Source: Cephalopachus bancanus (taxonomy: Eukaryota > Chordata > Mammalia > Primates > Tarsiidae). From it: 64,000 nt of DNA. Positions 1-11,901 of this stretch are shown one piece after another. The translations under genes and the position numbers were made by a program. The stretch is from NCBI GenBank assembly GCA_027257055.1, contig JAPVLO010000138.1, positions 6,696,001 through 6,760,000 of the forward strand, in the 5' to 3' direction. Numbering within the stretch: the stretch's first letter is position 1; the number at the start of each line of letters is the position of its first letter. The notes below the pieces were generated by a model. The model saw only the letters and a list, made by a program, of their open reading frames with translations. It did no database searches and was not told where the DNA came from.

Positions 1-305
1 TTTTGTAGAATTCAACTGGGAAACCATCAGGTCCGGGGCTTTTTCTGATAGGTAGATTTCTTATGACTGAATTGATTTTTTGGATTTTTATTGGTCTGTT
101 TAGGGTTTCAATTTCTTCTTGTTTCAACCTTGGGAGGTTGTATCATGTCAGAAAGTTCTTAATTTCCTTTAGGTTTTCTAGTTTATTTGCATAGAGGTTT
201 TTTAGTAATCTCTGATAATCTTTTGAATGTCTTCAGGGTTGGTTGTGACTTCACCTTTTATGTTTCTAATTGTATTCATCTGGGCTTTCTCTCTCTCTCT
301 CTCTC

Positions 306-598
306 TTTTTTTTTTTTTTGAGTTGCAGTCTCACTCTGTCGCCCAGACTGGAGTGCAGTGGCCGCTCCTGGCCACCGCAGCCTCGCCTGCTGGGCTCTGG
401 CAATCCTTCCGCCTCAGCCTTCCGAGTAAGAATTACAGGCATGCTCTACCATGCCCAGCTGATTTTTTTTTTTTTTTTTTTTTATTGTAGAGATGAGGCC
501 TCGCTGCCCAGGCGGGTCTCGAACCCACGGGCTCAGGCAATCCACTCACCTCAGCCTCCCAAAGGCGCAGCATTACAGGCTGAGCCACCGAACCCAGC
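306..598 (-). mobile_element. Alu dimer, young type, inverted, inside L1
   Basis: The poly-T start, 'gagtctcactctg'-like head and 'aggctgagccaccg' end mark a reversed full dimer. Left-arm text 'tcgctgcccaggcgggtctcg' has the short form that lacks the 'ccaagtt' insert of older copies. The L1 sequence resumes on both sides. The flanks share 'tttctctctct' (286-296 and 599-609), a plausible TSD, although the region is a simple CT tract. A long T-run at about 464-483 represents the middle A-rich linker. Confidence 0.93.
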
Positions 599-845
599 TT
601 TCTCTCTCTTTTTAATTAATCTCTCTTTTTTAGGGATCCACTGATCTTATTTATCCTTTCAAAGAACTAGCTTTCTGTCTTGTTTATTTTTCTATGATAT
701 TTTGTCTTCTGTGCGATGCAGTTGTGACCTTATTTTGGTGATGTGAATTCTTCTGCTGAAGTGAGGGTTTTGTTGGTCTTACCTTTCTTGCTCCCTTAGG
801 TATGACATTAGGCTGTTTACTTGTGATCTTTCTGTTTTCTTTCTT

Positions 846-1143
846 TTCTTTTTGGGGGGGAGGGAGGGGTTGGAGACTCACTCTGTTGCCCAGACTGGAG
901 TGCAGTGGCACACTCCCGGCTACTGCAGACTCAACCTGCTGGGCTCTGGCGATTCTTCTGTCTCAGCCTTCCAAGTAGCCAGAACTACAGGTGCGCACTA
1001 CCACTCCTGGCTAATTTTGATGTATTGTAGAGATGAGGTCTCACCAAGTTGCCCAGGCGGGTCTTGAACCCATGGGTTCAAGCAATCCACTCGCCTCAGT
1101 CTCCCAGGTGCTGGGAATACAGGATGAACCATTGAGCTCAGCC
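846..1143 (-). mobile_element. Alu dimer, older type, inverted, inside L1
   Basis: Reversed Alu with 'ctcactctgttgcccagactgg' early and a degenerate 5' end ('gaaccattgagctcagcc'). The tail has decayed to a mixed T/G tract with a G-run. It retains the 'ccaagttgcccaggcggg' form in the left arm. L1 ORF2 sequence continues on both sides. Flanks both read approximately tttctgttttctt / tttttgttttctt, a possible imperfect TSD. Confidence 0.9.
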
Positions 1144-1576
1144 AGACTTTTTGTTTTCTTGATGAGTATGTGCAATGCTATGAAGTTACTCTTAATATTG
1201 CTTTCATGACATCCCATAGATTCTGATAAGAAGTGTCTTTGTTTTCATTTGTTTACAGGAATCTTTTTATTTCTGTCTTGATTTCTATGTTACCCAGAAG
1301 TTGTTCAGCAGTGTGTTGTTTAGTGTCCATGTCTTTGTGTGTTTTGGAGGAAACTTGGTGGTGGTGATGTTTATTTTTATTCCACTGTGATCTGAGAAAA
1401 TGCATGGTATAGTTTTGATCTTTGGAATGTACTTATACTTGATTTGTATTTGATAATGTGAACAATTTTGGAGTATGCTTCATGTGCTGATGAGTAGAAT
1501 GTATACTCTGTAGTTGTAGGGTAAAGTATTCTGTGATGTCTATTGAGTCCATTTGGTTGAACATCAAGTTAAGGTT

Positions 1577-1765
1577 TCAAATCTCCTTATTGAGTTTTTG
1601 CCCCAATAATCTATCTAGAGCTATTAATGAGGTATTTAAGTCTCCAGTTATGATTGTGTGTGGGTTTATGTCCTTTCTTAGTTTACTTAGTATTTGATTT
1701 ATAAAATCTGGTGCTCTTAGTGCTCCATGTTTACAATGAATGTTTCTAGCTGTTGGATTGAACAT
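1577..1765 (-). pseudogene. L1 ORF2 endonuclease-domain remnant
   Basis: The minus-strand frame encodes a recognisable piece of the L1 APE-like endonuclease. It contains TIITGDLNTSLIALDR, matching the conserved GDFNTPLxxxDR block around the catalytic Asp/Asn pair of L1 ORF2p, with Phe replaced by Leu. The piece is about 62 residues long, bounded by stops, and belongs to the decayed L1 around it. In a live element the protein nicks target DNA at TTTT/AA-like sites. Here the flanking frames are broken, so no product is expected. Confidence 0.85.
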
Positions 1766-2454
1766 CTTATCATTATGTAGTGTCTTTCTGTATTCTTTTT
1801 AACTTTTGATGACTTGAAGGCAGTTTTGTCGATATTAGAATAGCTACTCCTCTCTTCTTTTGTTTTCTGTTTGCCTGCAAGTTCACTTTTCATCCTCCAA
1901 CTTTAAATCTGTGGACGTCCTTTGCAGTAAGATGAGTTTCCTAGAGGTAGCAGATTGTTGGATCATTCTTTTTTATCCACTTTGTCACTCTGTCTTTTCA
2001 GTGGTGCATTTAGTCCATTCACTGATCATTGAAATGTGAGATTTTATCCCTGTCACAGGGTTTTTAGAAGGTTGCTTTGTTTTAAGTTTTGAGTTTGTAT
2101 GTACGTGTCTATTTCTGTGGGTGCTCTGTATGCTCTGTTAACTCAGTGTTTTCCTATATTCTTGTGATGTACATGGCCATTCTTTTATTCTTTTCTTTCT
2201 TCTTCTTCCTTTTTTTTCTGTGCTCAACACCTTTTTAGGCATCTCTTAAAGGGCTGGTCTGGAGGAAGTATATTCTCTTAAAGATTAGATGTCTGAGAAG
2301 GATTTTAATGTTCACTGATGAAACTTAGTTGGCTAGGTAGAAATCCTTGATCAAAATTGCTTTTCTGGAACATCAAAAATTGAACTCCAATCCTTTTGAC
2401 TTGAAGAGTTTCTGCAGATAAGTCTGGAGCAATTCTGATTGACTTTCCTCCATA

Positions 2455-2869
2455 TTAGGTCTGCCCTTTCTTTCTCACTGCCTTTAGCAATTTTTCTTTT
2501 ATGCCTAATTTGTGTAGGCAAATTAATATGTGTCTAGGGGTTTGTCTTGTCTTATGATACCTTGTGGGGTTCCCTGAATCTCTTGTGCTTGAATGGTTGC
2601 ATCTCTGGCAAGATGAGGAATGTTTTTTGGGTGACCTCATGGATTGCTGGTTCCAAAGTGTTCTCAATTTCCCTCTCTGCTTCAGAGATACCAATAAGGC
2701 AAATATTTTGCTTCTTGATATAATCACATACTCTCGGAGGCTTGTTTTTTCTTTTTGAGTTTCTTCTTCTTTCTATGTTTTTAACAAATTGGATTAATTT
2801 TATATTTTGGTCTTTACATTCTGAGATTCTTCTCTCTGTTTGGTTAATTCTGTTCCCTATGCAACACAA
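2455..2869 (-). pseudogene. L1 ORF1 remnant, frameshifted
   Basis: Two overlapping minus-strand frames (2552-2869 and 2455-2727) together carry the RNA-binding portion of an L1 ORF1-like protein. The upstream frame has NICLIGISEAEREIENTLE, resembling the start of the RRM-like region. The downstream frame has QTPRHILICLHKLGIKEKLL, matching the conserved 'TPRHI..K....KE.ILKA' C-terminal-domain motif. Reading from one to the other needs a frame change near 2570-2640, so the gene is broken. ORF1p is the trimeric RNA chaperone that coats L1 RNA. Nothing suggests expression here. Confidence 0.8.
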
Positions 2870-3099
2870 ATAAGTTTGTCATTATTTTGAGGAGTTCTTT
2901 ATTTACATTATTTTGGAATAGGCCTTTTTAAAATTTTCAAACTCCTTTACAATTCTATTCAGTTTCACTTCTTGCTTCTTTTGATTCTTGCTTATCTTTA
3001 ACATCCAATCTTTGATTTCTGTAGCTGTCATCTGAGCCAAGTCGGTCTGGGTAGTTTCCATTGTTTGTTACCCAATGGTTATTTTTTGTGTGCTGTCTC

Positions 3100-3962
3100 T
3101 TTAGGACTCTGGGGGGTTACCTGAGTTTTTTCATTGATTTTTAAAAATTATTTGTGACAGATCTCTTTTTCATTTCTATAATTTCTTAATTCAGTGAACG
3201 AGGGAGAAGCATTCACTTCTACTGCTTGTAGGGTAACTTTGTTCTGTGTGTCCTGGAATTGTCCACCCACACCCCTCTTTCTGCCAGCATGATCTCAGTT
3301 CCTATTTGTTCCTAGTTCACAGTGAGTGATGTGAGGTGTCCAGATTTCATGCCTGTCTTTTTGTGTACTCCAAGGAGATGCCCCACTGGTTGCAGGGAGT
3401 TTCACCCCTCCAAATGTGTTCAGGGTTCCTCTTTTAATTGGGGACTGGTTCACCACTCCCTACCTGCAAGAGAGGGGCTGGCCTGATGCTCCACCAGAGC
3501 TGTAGGCTTGTCAGTCAGATTCACACCACAGATGAACCCTCTTACATGGGAACCATTCTCCATTCCAGCTGGGTACTGGTGCCCACCACTGCTTACTGGC
3601 TGGGTTTCTTCTCATGTGAAACTGATGCTTCTTGCACTGCTGGGAGGGAGTTAACTAATTCAGCACTTACCCTTCTTTCTCTCTGAGCAGATCTTCCTCT
3701 TCTGTGCAACCTGCTGCTGGATGGTTCATGGGGATGGGGTAGGTGGTTCATGAGGATGAGGTGCCTCTAATTCCACTCCTGCCATGTCTTTTTGGAGTGT
3801 GTGACTCGGGGGAGGTCTTCACTGGGTTCACGATGATCAACTCATTCAAAAAGAGCTCTGGGTAATTCCATCTAAACACAGTATAATCCCTATACTCAGT
3901 CTTGCTAGGTGAGAGCTGCACAGGTTTACTGCTCTACGGTGGTCATCTTGGCACCTTTCCAG
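3100..3962 (-). promoter_or_regulatory. L1 5' UTR (relic internal promoter)
   Basis: This GC-richer segment lies upstream of ORF1 on the minus strand and ends abruptly at about 3962, where AT-rich sequence begins. The last bases (3941-3952, minus strand 'CAAGATGACCA') resemble the YY1-type site known at the extreme 5' end of primate L1s (consensus AAGATGGC), with one change in the core. This is what one expects of a full-length 5' end rather than a truncation point. Promoter activity is not claimed. Confidence 0.65.
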
Positions 3963-6479
3963 ACCTGAAGTTTTTAGAAGCAAAGCAAAACAGCTTTCTT
4001 TGAGTTTTTAAAGGCACAAATTTCAATGCTAATTCTACCTTCTAAAAAAATTATTTTTTATTACATCAAGTCTCTGCTCATCAAGAATATGAACCTCATA
4101 AAGGTGTCAGAAAAAAATATCTGAAAGTAAGGACTTGCTGAAAATAAAAAGCAGGAGTTTGGCATTTCTTGACTAGTTCACTTTTAAATTTTCAATATGA
4201 CCTTTTGTATTAAAATATTCAGTATTGCTTCCATAGGTAATTTTATATTTGAATAATAAAAAATAGGTTTTTTTGTTACTTTGAAATGAAAGAATATTTA
4301 AAAGCCAAATATAATTTTCAATATTACATGTTTTAATGCTCACAATTTTTTTCTACTGAACTAAAACTAAAAATAGAATTGCTAAATTAGACTCACAAAA
4401 ATCAGAATCAACAGCTCATAGCTGAGACTGGATCTGGGAACAGCTTTGCAGTAACAACAAAGGCCTTAGCCAATCTTATGGGATGCTCTGCAGCTGGGAA
4501 GGAACTTCAAAATGGCCCTAATTTGGGGTAAGGGAGCTGGGACTTTTTAACTTGAAGACTTTGGGCAAGGCTTCTTTCTTCAGCAAAGAGGAAATCTTAG
4601 ATACAGACTCAGCTAAAAGCTATTGGTCAAACACAGCAATTAGGGGTTGAGGTGGCATCACGATGGCTCATCATCCAAATCATAGTTCACATCTTTTATT
4701 TCTAAAATTGCTTTGAAAAGTCAGTGATTTCGTAGAAAAAGTCTTAGGATTATCTCCTACAGAGTTCTATTTGCCACTTTTCCTAGGACAACCTTGTAAA
4801 AGAACTATAAGATGAACTAAAGACCATGCCACTGCAACTTCTTTCAAGGCTGTAAATTACACTCATTTTCTATCTCCTTTATTACCCTTTCTAAATTCCA
4901 TTGATGTTTGTTAGTGGTTCAACTGATCTAGGTGGTTAGTATGTAAGTTGATAGAGATACTAATTTCTTAGGTTGTCTAATCTCAGGTCACCATGTTCTT
5001 CTTGCATCAGGGCAACTACATTTGACCATTTATCTTAATGTTTTGCCAAGTGTTTATCAAAAGATTCCTAAGTAATTACCTTGGTACTAAATGCACTCTT
5101 CCCTGTTTCCATAGAGTAACATTAGCCCTATTCTTTCTAATGATTGGGATCAATTTTCCAGGACAAGATAAAAACTCTACTTCTTGTCTGCTCTTGTCTC
5201 TTGGCATTTACGCTCTGATTTGACTGACTGGCATTGTCACTTGAAATTTAAATGGACTTTGGCTATGCTATAGGATGAAAATATTACCCATCTAGGAGTC
5301 GAGGCTTCTAAACACATAGGTTCTATAGCTATAAATCCAATATCCAGGCTCGTGCATACTGTCTTGGCTCCTATGAGTGTTTGTAAACTAGGTTCTATAG
5401 AAGTATTGTTTACGTTTTTATATTTACCATGATAGATATGCATATTTACTTTATATGTCATTTGTCAATACATATATTATTGAAATATTTATTATATTTA
5501 ATGAAGTTTCCATCATTCTTTAATGATATCTCATGAGGAACAGAAGTCATTACTATCAGTAGAATCCAGTGTATACATTTTTTAGATTTTTGGTATGAAT
5601 AATTTTTCATTTTGCTTAAAAGTGTATTTGCCTACTTTATGGTGAGGAATATGCTCCATATGTTTTAATCTATATACTGAATTTTAGCACTTATATTTAT
5701 ATCTGCAATTTACTTAGAATTGATTTTTCTGTACAGTGTGAGGTATGAGAAAATATTTTCCCCATAAGGATATCTTATTAACTCAGCACCACTCACTGAA
5801 AAGATAAATGAGCATTTTTAAAAAGATGTGTTTGTTTCCCTCAATATGATAGAATAGAAGAAAATAGATAATCCATCAACTTTGTAATATAAAATTTAAA
5901 CGATTATGGTAAAATTAAATATGGTTGAATACTAAATCTATTAACTAAGACACAGAACATAGGATTTAGCCTTTGCAGTTGTATTGGCCAGTCTCCTACT
6001 GATGAAATAAGGAAATATGTATGTCTAAGAGTAACCTTAAGAAGTTAGTTTTTTGCCTGGTAAGGTCTAGGGTTAAAGTGTTCTTGTCTTTAAAATAATT
6101 TTCAGTATTATATAACTGTGTTTTGCAAGGACAACATTTAAGCCTATAAGGAAAATTGCAAAGTTTTTGCAATGTATGAAATCATTTCCAGGAGATCAGC
6201 CAAAAGTTTCTTCAGTCCTTCAGATGATTGAGAATTCCTCATTTATTTTAATATATCACATTGTACTTAAACCAACTCAAATGTATGCAATGAGAAAGCC
6301 TGAACATGACAGATATATAGGATATAATTTCTTGCCAGGCTCCTCTCTCTATTCAGATTAGAAACACAAATATATGCACATTTTTGCCAAATAGAATAAA
6401 AATATATATATATTAGAAATTGCTGAGTTTTTATTTTAAGTTTAAGGACAATGCAATTAGATTTTTGTTTAAAAGTTAT
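3963..6479. other. Unassigned AT-rich sequence
   Basis: No repeat family or coding region was recognised. Around 4400-4640 the composition is more balanced ('cagctgggaaggaacttcaaaatgg'-like text) and could be an old ERV or DNA-transposon remnant, but I cannot name it. Short frames here (for example 5038-5223) have no recognisable domain. Confidence 0.5.
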
Positions 6480-6804
6480 ATCCAAAAGGTATATGTGTAG
6501 GTTTGTTACATAGGTATATTGTGTGATGATGAGGTTTGTGCTTTTGTTGAGTCTGTCACCAATGTGATGAGCATAGTACTCAATGCATGATTTTTCAACT
6601 CTTACTCCTCTGCCCTCCTCTGCACTTAGTGACTGTTGTTGGCCTCCGTGACTGTTGTTGCTATCCTTATGCCCGCACGCACCCAGTGTTTAGCTACCAC
6701 TTGTAAGTAAGAACATGTGGCATCCAGTTTTCCGTTTCGGTGATAATTCACTTAGAATGGTGACCTCCAGCTGCATCCATGCTGCTGCAAAGGATATGAT
6801 ATCT
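6480..6804 (-). mobile_element. Older primate L1 3' end, inverted
   Basis: Text such as 'gtgtaggtttgttacatagg' followed by 'aagaacatgtggcatccag' and 'ggtgacctccagctgcatcc' is the reversed 3' UTR/ORF2 end of an older L1 lineage (L1PA/L1PB/L1MA-like). It differs from the younger L1s in this window. It is cut off by the Alu monomer to its right. Confidence 0.75.
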
Positions 6805-6931
6805 TTTTTTTTCTTCCTTTTTTTTTGATTTATTGTAGGGATGAGGTCTTGCCAAGTTGCCCAGGCTGGTCTTAACCCGTGGGTTTAGGCAATCCTCTCA
6901 CCTTGGCCTCCCAAAGTGCTGGGATTATAGG
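6805..6931 (-). mobile_element. Alu left monomer (FLAM-like), inverted
   Basis: A T-run and 'tgatttattgtagggatgagg' lead to 'cccaaagtgctgggattatagg'. This is a single reversed left arm with no right arm. It is either a free left Alu monomer or a truncated dimer. It sits between an old L1 3' end and the next L1. Confidence 0.75.
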
Positions 6932-6949
6932 CATTGCTAGGGTGATTTC

Positions 6950-9215
6950 CTCTTTTTTTTTTTTAATATTTTTCTATTAAACATGTGGGGTACAATACAG
7001 GGTTAGGGATACAAATGTTCATTATGCAGGTACCCTTGTGAATGAGGTGTGCCTGCCCCTCCCCTGGTAGTTTTCCACTACTGCCAATCCCACCCCCACC
7101 CCCATTATTGCCAATCCCTTTCTTATAGTATTATGACAATTGTTGAAGGTCTGTTTATGAGTGAGAACATATGGTACTCTGTTCTTTGTTTCTGTGGTAG
7201 ATCACTGAGTATGATAGACTCTAAATCCATCCAAGTTGCTTTCATTCTTTTTATGTCTGCATATTATTCCATGATGCATATATACCACATTTTCTTTATC
7301 CAGTCCATCATTGATGGGCAACTAGGTTGGTTCCATGTTGTTGCTATTGTAAATAGTGCCGTGATGAAGATATGAGTGCAGGTGTCTTTTTGGTAGACTG
7401 ATTTATTCTCCTTTAAGTATATATCCAGAAGTGAGATTGCTGGGTCAATTTTTAGTTCTTTGAGAAATCTCCAGACCACTTTCCGCAGGCATTGAATGAG
7501 CTTACATTACTACCAAAAGTGTATGAGTGTTCCCTTTACTCCACAGCCTTGCCAACAGCTGTTGTTTTTTGACATTTGAACAATAGTCATTCTCACTGGT
7601 GTGAGATGGTATATAAATCATTGTGGTTTTTGATTTGCATTTCTCTGATGATTAGTGATTTTGAGCATGTTTTCATGTTTGTTGGCAGCTTGTAAGTCTT
7701 CCTTTGATAGTTGTCTGTTGTTTTTTTCTGTCAATTTGTTTGAGTTCTTTACAGATTCTGGATATCAAGCCTTTCTCAGACACATAGTTTGCACATATTT
7801 TCTCCCATTCTATAGGTAGTCAATTTATTCTGTTGATGGTTTCTTTTGCTCTGCAAAAGTTCTTTGCTTAAATTAGGTCCTACCTGTCAATTTTGGTTTT
7901 TGCAGCATTTGCTTTTGAGGACTTGGTCATGAATTCATTGGTTAGGCCATTGTTTAGGAGAATGTGTTTCCTAGACTTTCTTCTAGGATTTGTATAGTTT
8001 GAAATATTACCTTTAAGTCATTAATTCATCTTGAGTTAATTTGTATATACGATGATAAGTGATGGTTTAGCTTCGATTTTCTGTATATGGTTAGCCAATT
8101 TCCTCAGCATCATTTGTTGAATAGAGTATCCTTTACTCAATGTTTAGTTTTGTCACCTTTGTCAAAGATGAGTTGGCTGTAGGTCAGCAGTTTTATTTAT
8201 GGGTTCTCTATTTGTTTTCATTGGTCTAAGTGTCTATTTTTGTATAGCACCCTGCTGCTTTTGGTTACTGTATCCCTGAAGTAAAACTTGAAGCATGGCA
8301 ATGTAACGTCTCCTGTTTTTTTCTTTTCTCCTACTTTTTTTTTTGGCCTGGCTATTTAAGCTATTTTTTGCTTCCATATGAATTTAAGAATTGTCTTTTC
8401 TAGATCTGTGAAAAATGCTGCTCGTAGTTTCATGGCGATTACATTGAATCTGTAGGCTGCTTTAGGCAGTATGAACATTTTAGCTGTATTGATTCTTCTA
8501 ATCCATGAACATGGAAAATTTTCCATGTGTTTGTCATCTTTGATTGGAACCAGCTTTTCCTTGTATGTCCAGTAGAATTTGTCTATGAATCCATCTGGTT
8601 CAGGACTTTTTTGGTATTTAGGTTTTTTTTTTTTTTAATTGATTCAATTTTGTTATACCTTGTTTTTGGTCTGTTCATATTTTCAGATTCTTCCTGTTTT
8701 AATTTTTGGAGGTACTATGATTCCAGGGATTTATTTATTTCCTCTAGATCTTTTAATTTTAATTTACATGCATACAGATATTTGTAATAATCTTTAGTAA
8801 TCTTTTGTATTGCTTCAGGCATAGTGTTAATGTCTCTTTTATTTCTGATAGTATTTATTTGGATTTTTCTCCTCTTTCTCTCTCTTTTTTTATTAAAGCA
8901 TCCAGGAATCTGTCAATCTTGTTTACCCTTTCAAGGAACCAGCTTCTCAACTCATTGATTCTTTTTTATAACTTTTTTTCTCATTTTGTTGAGTTATTCT
9001 CTGATTTCAGTTATTTCTCTTCTTCTGCTAGCTTTCAATTTAGTTAGTTCTTGTTTTTCCAGTTCCCTCAGGTAAGACCTTAGGTTGTTTATTTGAGGTC
9101 TTTCTATTTTTGAGATGTGGGCATGTAATACTATAAGCTTCCTTCTCAGACTGCTTTCAACCATCCCTGAGGTTCTGGTATGTTGTATTTTTATTTTTAT
9201 TAGTATCTGAGTAAA
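6950..9215 (-). mobile_element. L1 (3' end type A), inverted, with internal ORF2 deletion
   Basis: It begins on the plus strand with a T-run and the reversed 3' UTR ('gtggggtacaatacagggtt', 'gcccctcccctggtag'), then ORF2 from the C-terminus upward. Near 8545 the sequence jumps from the region coding 'HVHGLEES' (late in ORF2) to text coding the KARPGPDGF-like block much nearer the N-terminus. It then continues toward the endonuclease end and stops at about 9215. About 1 kb of ORF2, including the reverse transcriptase core, is missing. The ORF2 C-terminal frame (7264-7479) has WNQPSCPSMMDWIKKMWYI, typical of L1. Confidence 0.88.
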
Positions 9216-9348
9216 AATCAAGGGTCAGAATGTATCTGAATGTAAGGAGTTTTATTAGAAAGTAATCTCTAGTGAAGTTTAAGTTAAGGATTATTATAAT
9301 TATATAGAAAGCTAATTGGTTTCTTTGGGTAATTATGCTTTTTAAATT

Positions 9349-10058
9349 TGTTGGGGTTCAGAAAGTGATGGCCCAAAACATGTCATTTTGACATGGTGAA
9401 CTAAAGAAGCAGCCTCAAGGTTGTCCACCATCCTCACCTTCCTGTCTCTCTGATGCTTGTTTTCCAACAAAGGGACTGCAGGGACTCTTTCTGGAAAACC
9501 TGTTATCTGATTGAGAACATCTATTCTAAAAGAAAAGTGATTGTCTTAAATCTTTTCCCCTAAGAATCTTATTAAATAACCAGGAAAGATTAACATCCTG
9601 AGAAAAGAAGAGACTGAGAGTCTTCACCACAGCCAAAAAACTTTTCACCTATTCTTCTGAGGGCAGTTCGGAGAACTTACTTGGTGAACTGCAACTGTAT
9701 AAGGCAAACTTTGTTTACCGTAGAATTATACCCCTCATCTTCCCTCACCTTTCATAACTTGTCACAAACTGCTGTGTATTCTTTGATTATGTCCAAGATC
9801 CAAATAAAATTATTTACAAACCATTCTTATCCTTGGACTCAATCATTAGAGCACTTCCCAACTTCTCTTTTCCCAATGAAGAGGGTATTTAAGTTTCAAC
9901 CATTTGGCTCTTTGGGGACTTTTTCAATGTCTTGTATGACTCCTATGCACACGAATGCATGTAAGGAATTTGTTACATCTTTCTCTTGTTAACCTTTCTT
10001 TGTTATAGGAGTGTTTCCAGAGCTCTTCATGATGAGGAGGAAAAGAACCTCCCCTCTC
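9349..10058 (+). mobile_element. ERV1-type solo LTR
   Basis: It starts TGTTGGGGTTCAG. It contains an AATAAA signal (about 9804) and ends with the gammaretroviral-style tail 'ttctcttgttaacctttctttgttatagga' (split here for length: cttgttaacctttc then tttgttata) seen in MER4/MER61-like LTRs. No internal retroviral genes flank it, so it is a solo LTR. Exact subfamily and right boundary are uncertain. Confidence 0.65.
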
Positions 10059-10474
10059 CACCCCTACCAATTCATGTTTCTACATGCATGCTCACATGAA
10101 GTCAATATGAAGTTATGTTTAATTCACACTTACATTTATCCTAAGAGTTTTTTTATGACAAAAATATAGAATGTATTCAGAAAAAAGGAGGGCAGTAACT
10201 GATTATGTAGCTGTCTTTGAATGATCTCTGCCACAAATTATTTAAAACACTATTTTGCTTATATAAATTAAGCTACTCAGACGTCTCCAGAGACTCTAGA
10301 TTCTTCAAAGAACTCCTTCATGTTAAAAATTAATACAAATTATTTGATCATCCACACCCCTCCACACACATACATACAAATTCCAGCTTTACCTCCAAAC
10401 TTTAGGGATCTTAGAAGCTTAATTATAGCTCTTATAGCTGAATGTGTTTTTGATGTTATACTCTTCCTTTATTC
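10059..10474. other. Unassigned sequence between LTR and Alu
   Basis: AT-rich with short C/A-rich stretches (about 10350-10380). No repeat or gene was recognised. Confidence 0.4.
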
Positions 10475-10766
10475 TTTTTTGTTGTTGTTTTTTTGAGTTG
10501 GTGTCTCACTCTGTCGCCCAGACTGGAGTGCAGTGGTCGCTCCTGGCCACTGCAGCCTCGACCTGCTGGACTCCGGCGATCCTTCTGCCTCAGCCTTCCC
10601 AGTAGCCGGAATTACAGGCATGTGCTACCACACCGGGCTGATTTTTTGATTTATTGTAGAGATGAGGTCTCATTGCCCAGGCCGGTCTCAAACCCGTGGG
10701 CTTGGCAATCCACTCATCTCAGCCTCCCGAAGCGCTGGGATTACAGGCTAAGCCACCAAGCCCGGC
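10475..10766 (-). mobile_element. Alu dimer, young type, inverted
   Basis: Full reversed Alu with right-arm text 'ggtcgctcctggccactgc' and the compact left arm 'cattgcccaggccggtctc'. The flanks read 'cttcctttattctt' on the left and 'ccttctttattctt' on the right, an imperfect TSD. CpG content is moderately preserved. Confidence 0.93.
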
Positions 10767-11606
10767 TTCCTTCTTTATTCTTAACCTCATCTGCCTTGCC
10801 TCTTGGGGCTGCTACAAATATTTTTACACTTATATATTAGCCAAAAAATATGGAAGAGAGCAGAGAACTACTTCTATTTCTCCAAAATATTATGTGTCAG
10901 AAAGGTGTTTTTCTTTTTTCTTTATTTTTTGCAGTAATATATTAATGGTGGTTTTGGTTAATGGAGAAATTATATAGAAGCGCAAAGCAATAAGCCTCTA
11001 ATATATGTTTTCTTAAATGACTTGCTACTTCTGTGGTCCCACTCCCCGGATTCATTACATATTAGCTTGCTCTTCAGACATATTGCCTGCCTTCTTGTTA
11101 TTTAGACTTTCTCAAATCTCTCTCCACCCCCCCCCTTTTTTATGTGAATACTCAGGACTTTACTCTTTTTCTCTCCAGTCTCTCTCTTGAAATAAAAAAT
11201 TGCATTCATTTTATGGGAACCATTGAATTGCTATTCTGTACCTACCTCAAGGTCTACATTTCTTGATACAAGAAAAATTAAGGTGGTGTTATAATAAAAA
11301 GGCCAACTAGGTCAGATCTCAAAGCACTTAGCAGTTTAAAAGAACTAGCAGAGCTTTAAGAAGTTTATTCTTTCATTGATATGAGTAAATTTTTCCTTCT
11401 GGTTTTCTTCCCTCTATCTCTTTGAATGTGTGTGTATATATAACTTTACAAGAACTTTCATTTACCATCACCCTCCTACATAGAATAATCAGCTATAGTT
11501 TTTTTTTTTTTGTCTTAGCAATTTTTTTCCAGCTACATTTACACAACCAGGGGTGCCATCTCTCCATGGTATCAACTTCAAGAAATGCTTGAATAAAATT
11601 TCATGA
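10767..11606. other. Unassigned sequence with C-run and T-run
   Basis: No repeat family or gene seen. It contains a C-run (about 11126-11135), a short TATA-like GT/TA tract (11428-11442) and a T-run (about 11500-11510). Confidence 0.4.
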
Positions 11607-11901
11607 GGAGGTCACACACAGTGTCTCAAGGCTGTAATCCCAGCATTTCGCAAGGCTGAGGTGAGAAGATTGCCTGAGCCCATAGGTTCAAGAACAGCCT
11701 GTGCAGGTTGGCAAGACCTCATCTCTACAATGAATCAAAAAATTAGCTGGGCATGGTAGTACGTGCCTGTAGTTCTGGCTATTTGGAAGGCTGAGGTGGA
11801 AGGATTGCCTGAGCCCAGGAGGTTGATGTTGGGGTGGCTGTGAGTGTGTCACTGCACTCCAGCCTGGGCAACGGAGTGAGATTCCAACTTAAAAAAAAAA
11901 A
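11607..11901 (+). mobile_element. Alu dimer, older type
   Basis: Sense-strand Alu starting at a degenerate 'gtcacacacagtgtctcaag' and ending in an A-run at about 11891-11901. Right arm reads 'tgagtgtgtcactgcactcc', the older form rather than the 'gagcggccactgc' form of the young copies. Flanks share 'atgagga' (left end of the element and after the A-run). Confidence 0.92.

Larger units (their letters stand above)
1..3962 (-). mobile_element. L1 retrotransposon, 5' two thirds, inverted, two Alus inserted
   Basis: Read on the minus strand, this runs from a 5' UTR (right end, about 3962) through ORF1 and into ORF2. It leaves the window at position 1 in the N-terminal part of the reverse transcriptase domain. 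On the minus strand the first bases encode a stretch like [11 protein letters not shown], which is a known L1 ORF2 landmark. ORF2 endonuclease and ORF1 remnants are annotated separately. Two Alus in the same inverted orientation interrupt it at about 306-598 and 846-1143. Frameshifts and stops are frequent, so it cannot be active. Because the 5' UTR is present, the source insertion was probably full length; the 3' end lies to the left of the window. Confidence 0.9.

Noticed and set aside
270..644. 124-codon frame and other Ser/Leu-rich frames across Alus (for example 10493-10840, 50681-50944)
   Set aside because: These are the well-known spurious antisense frames of Alu elements.
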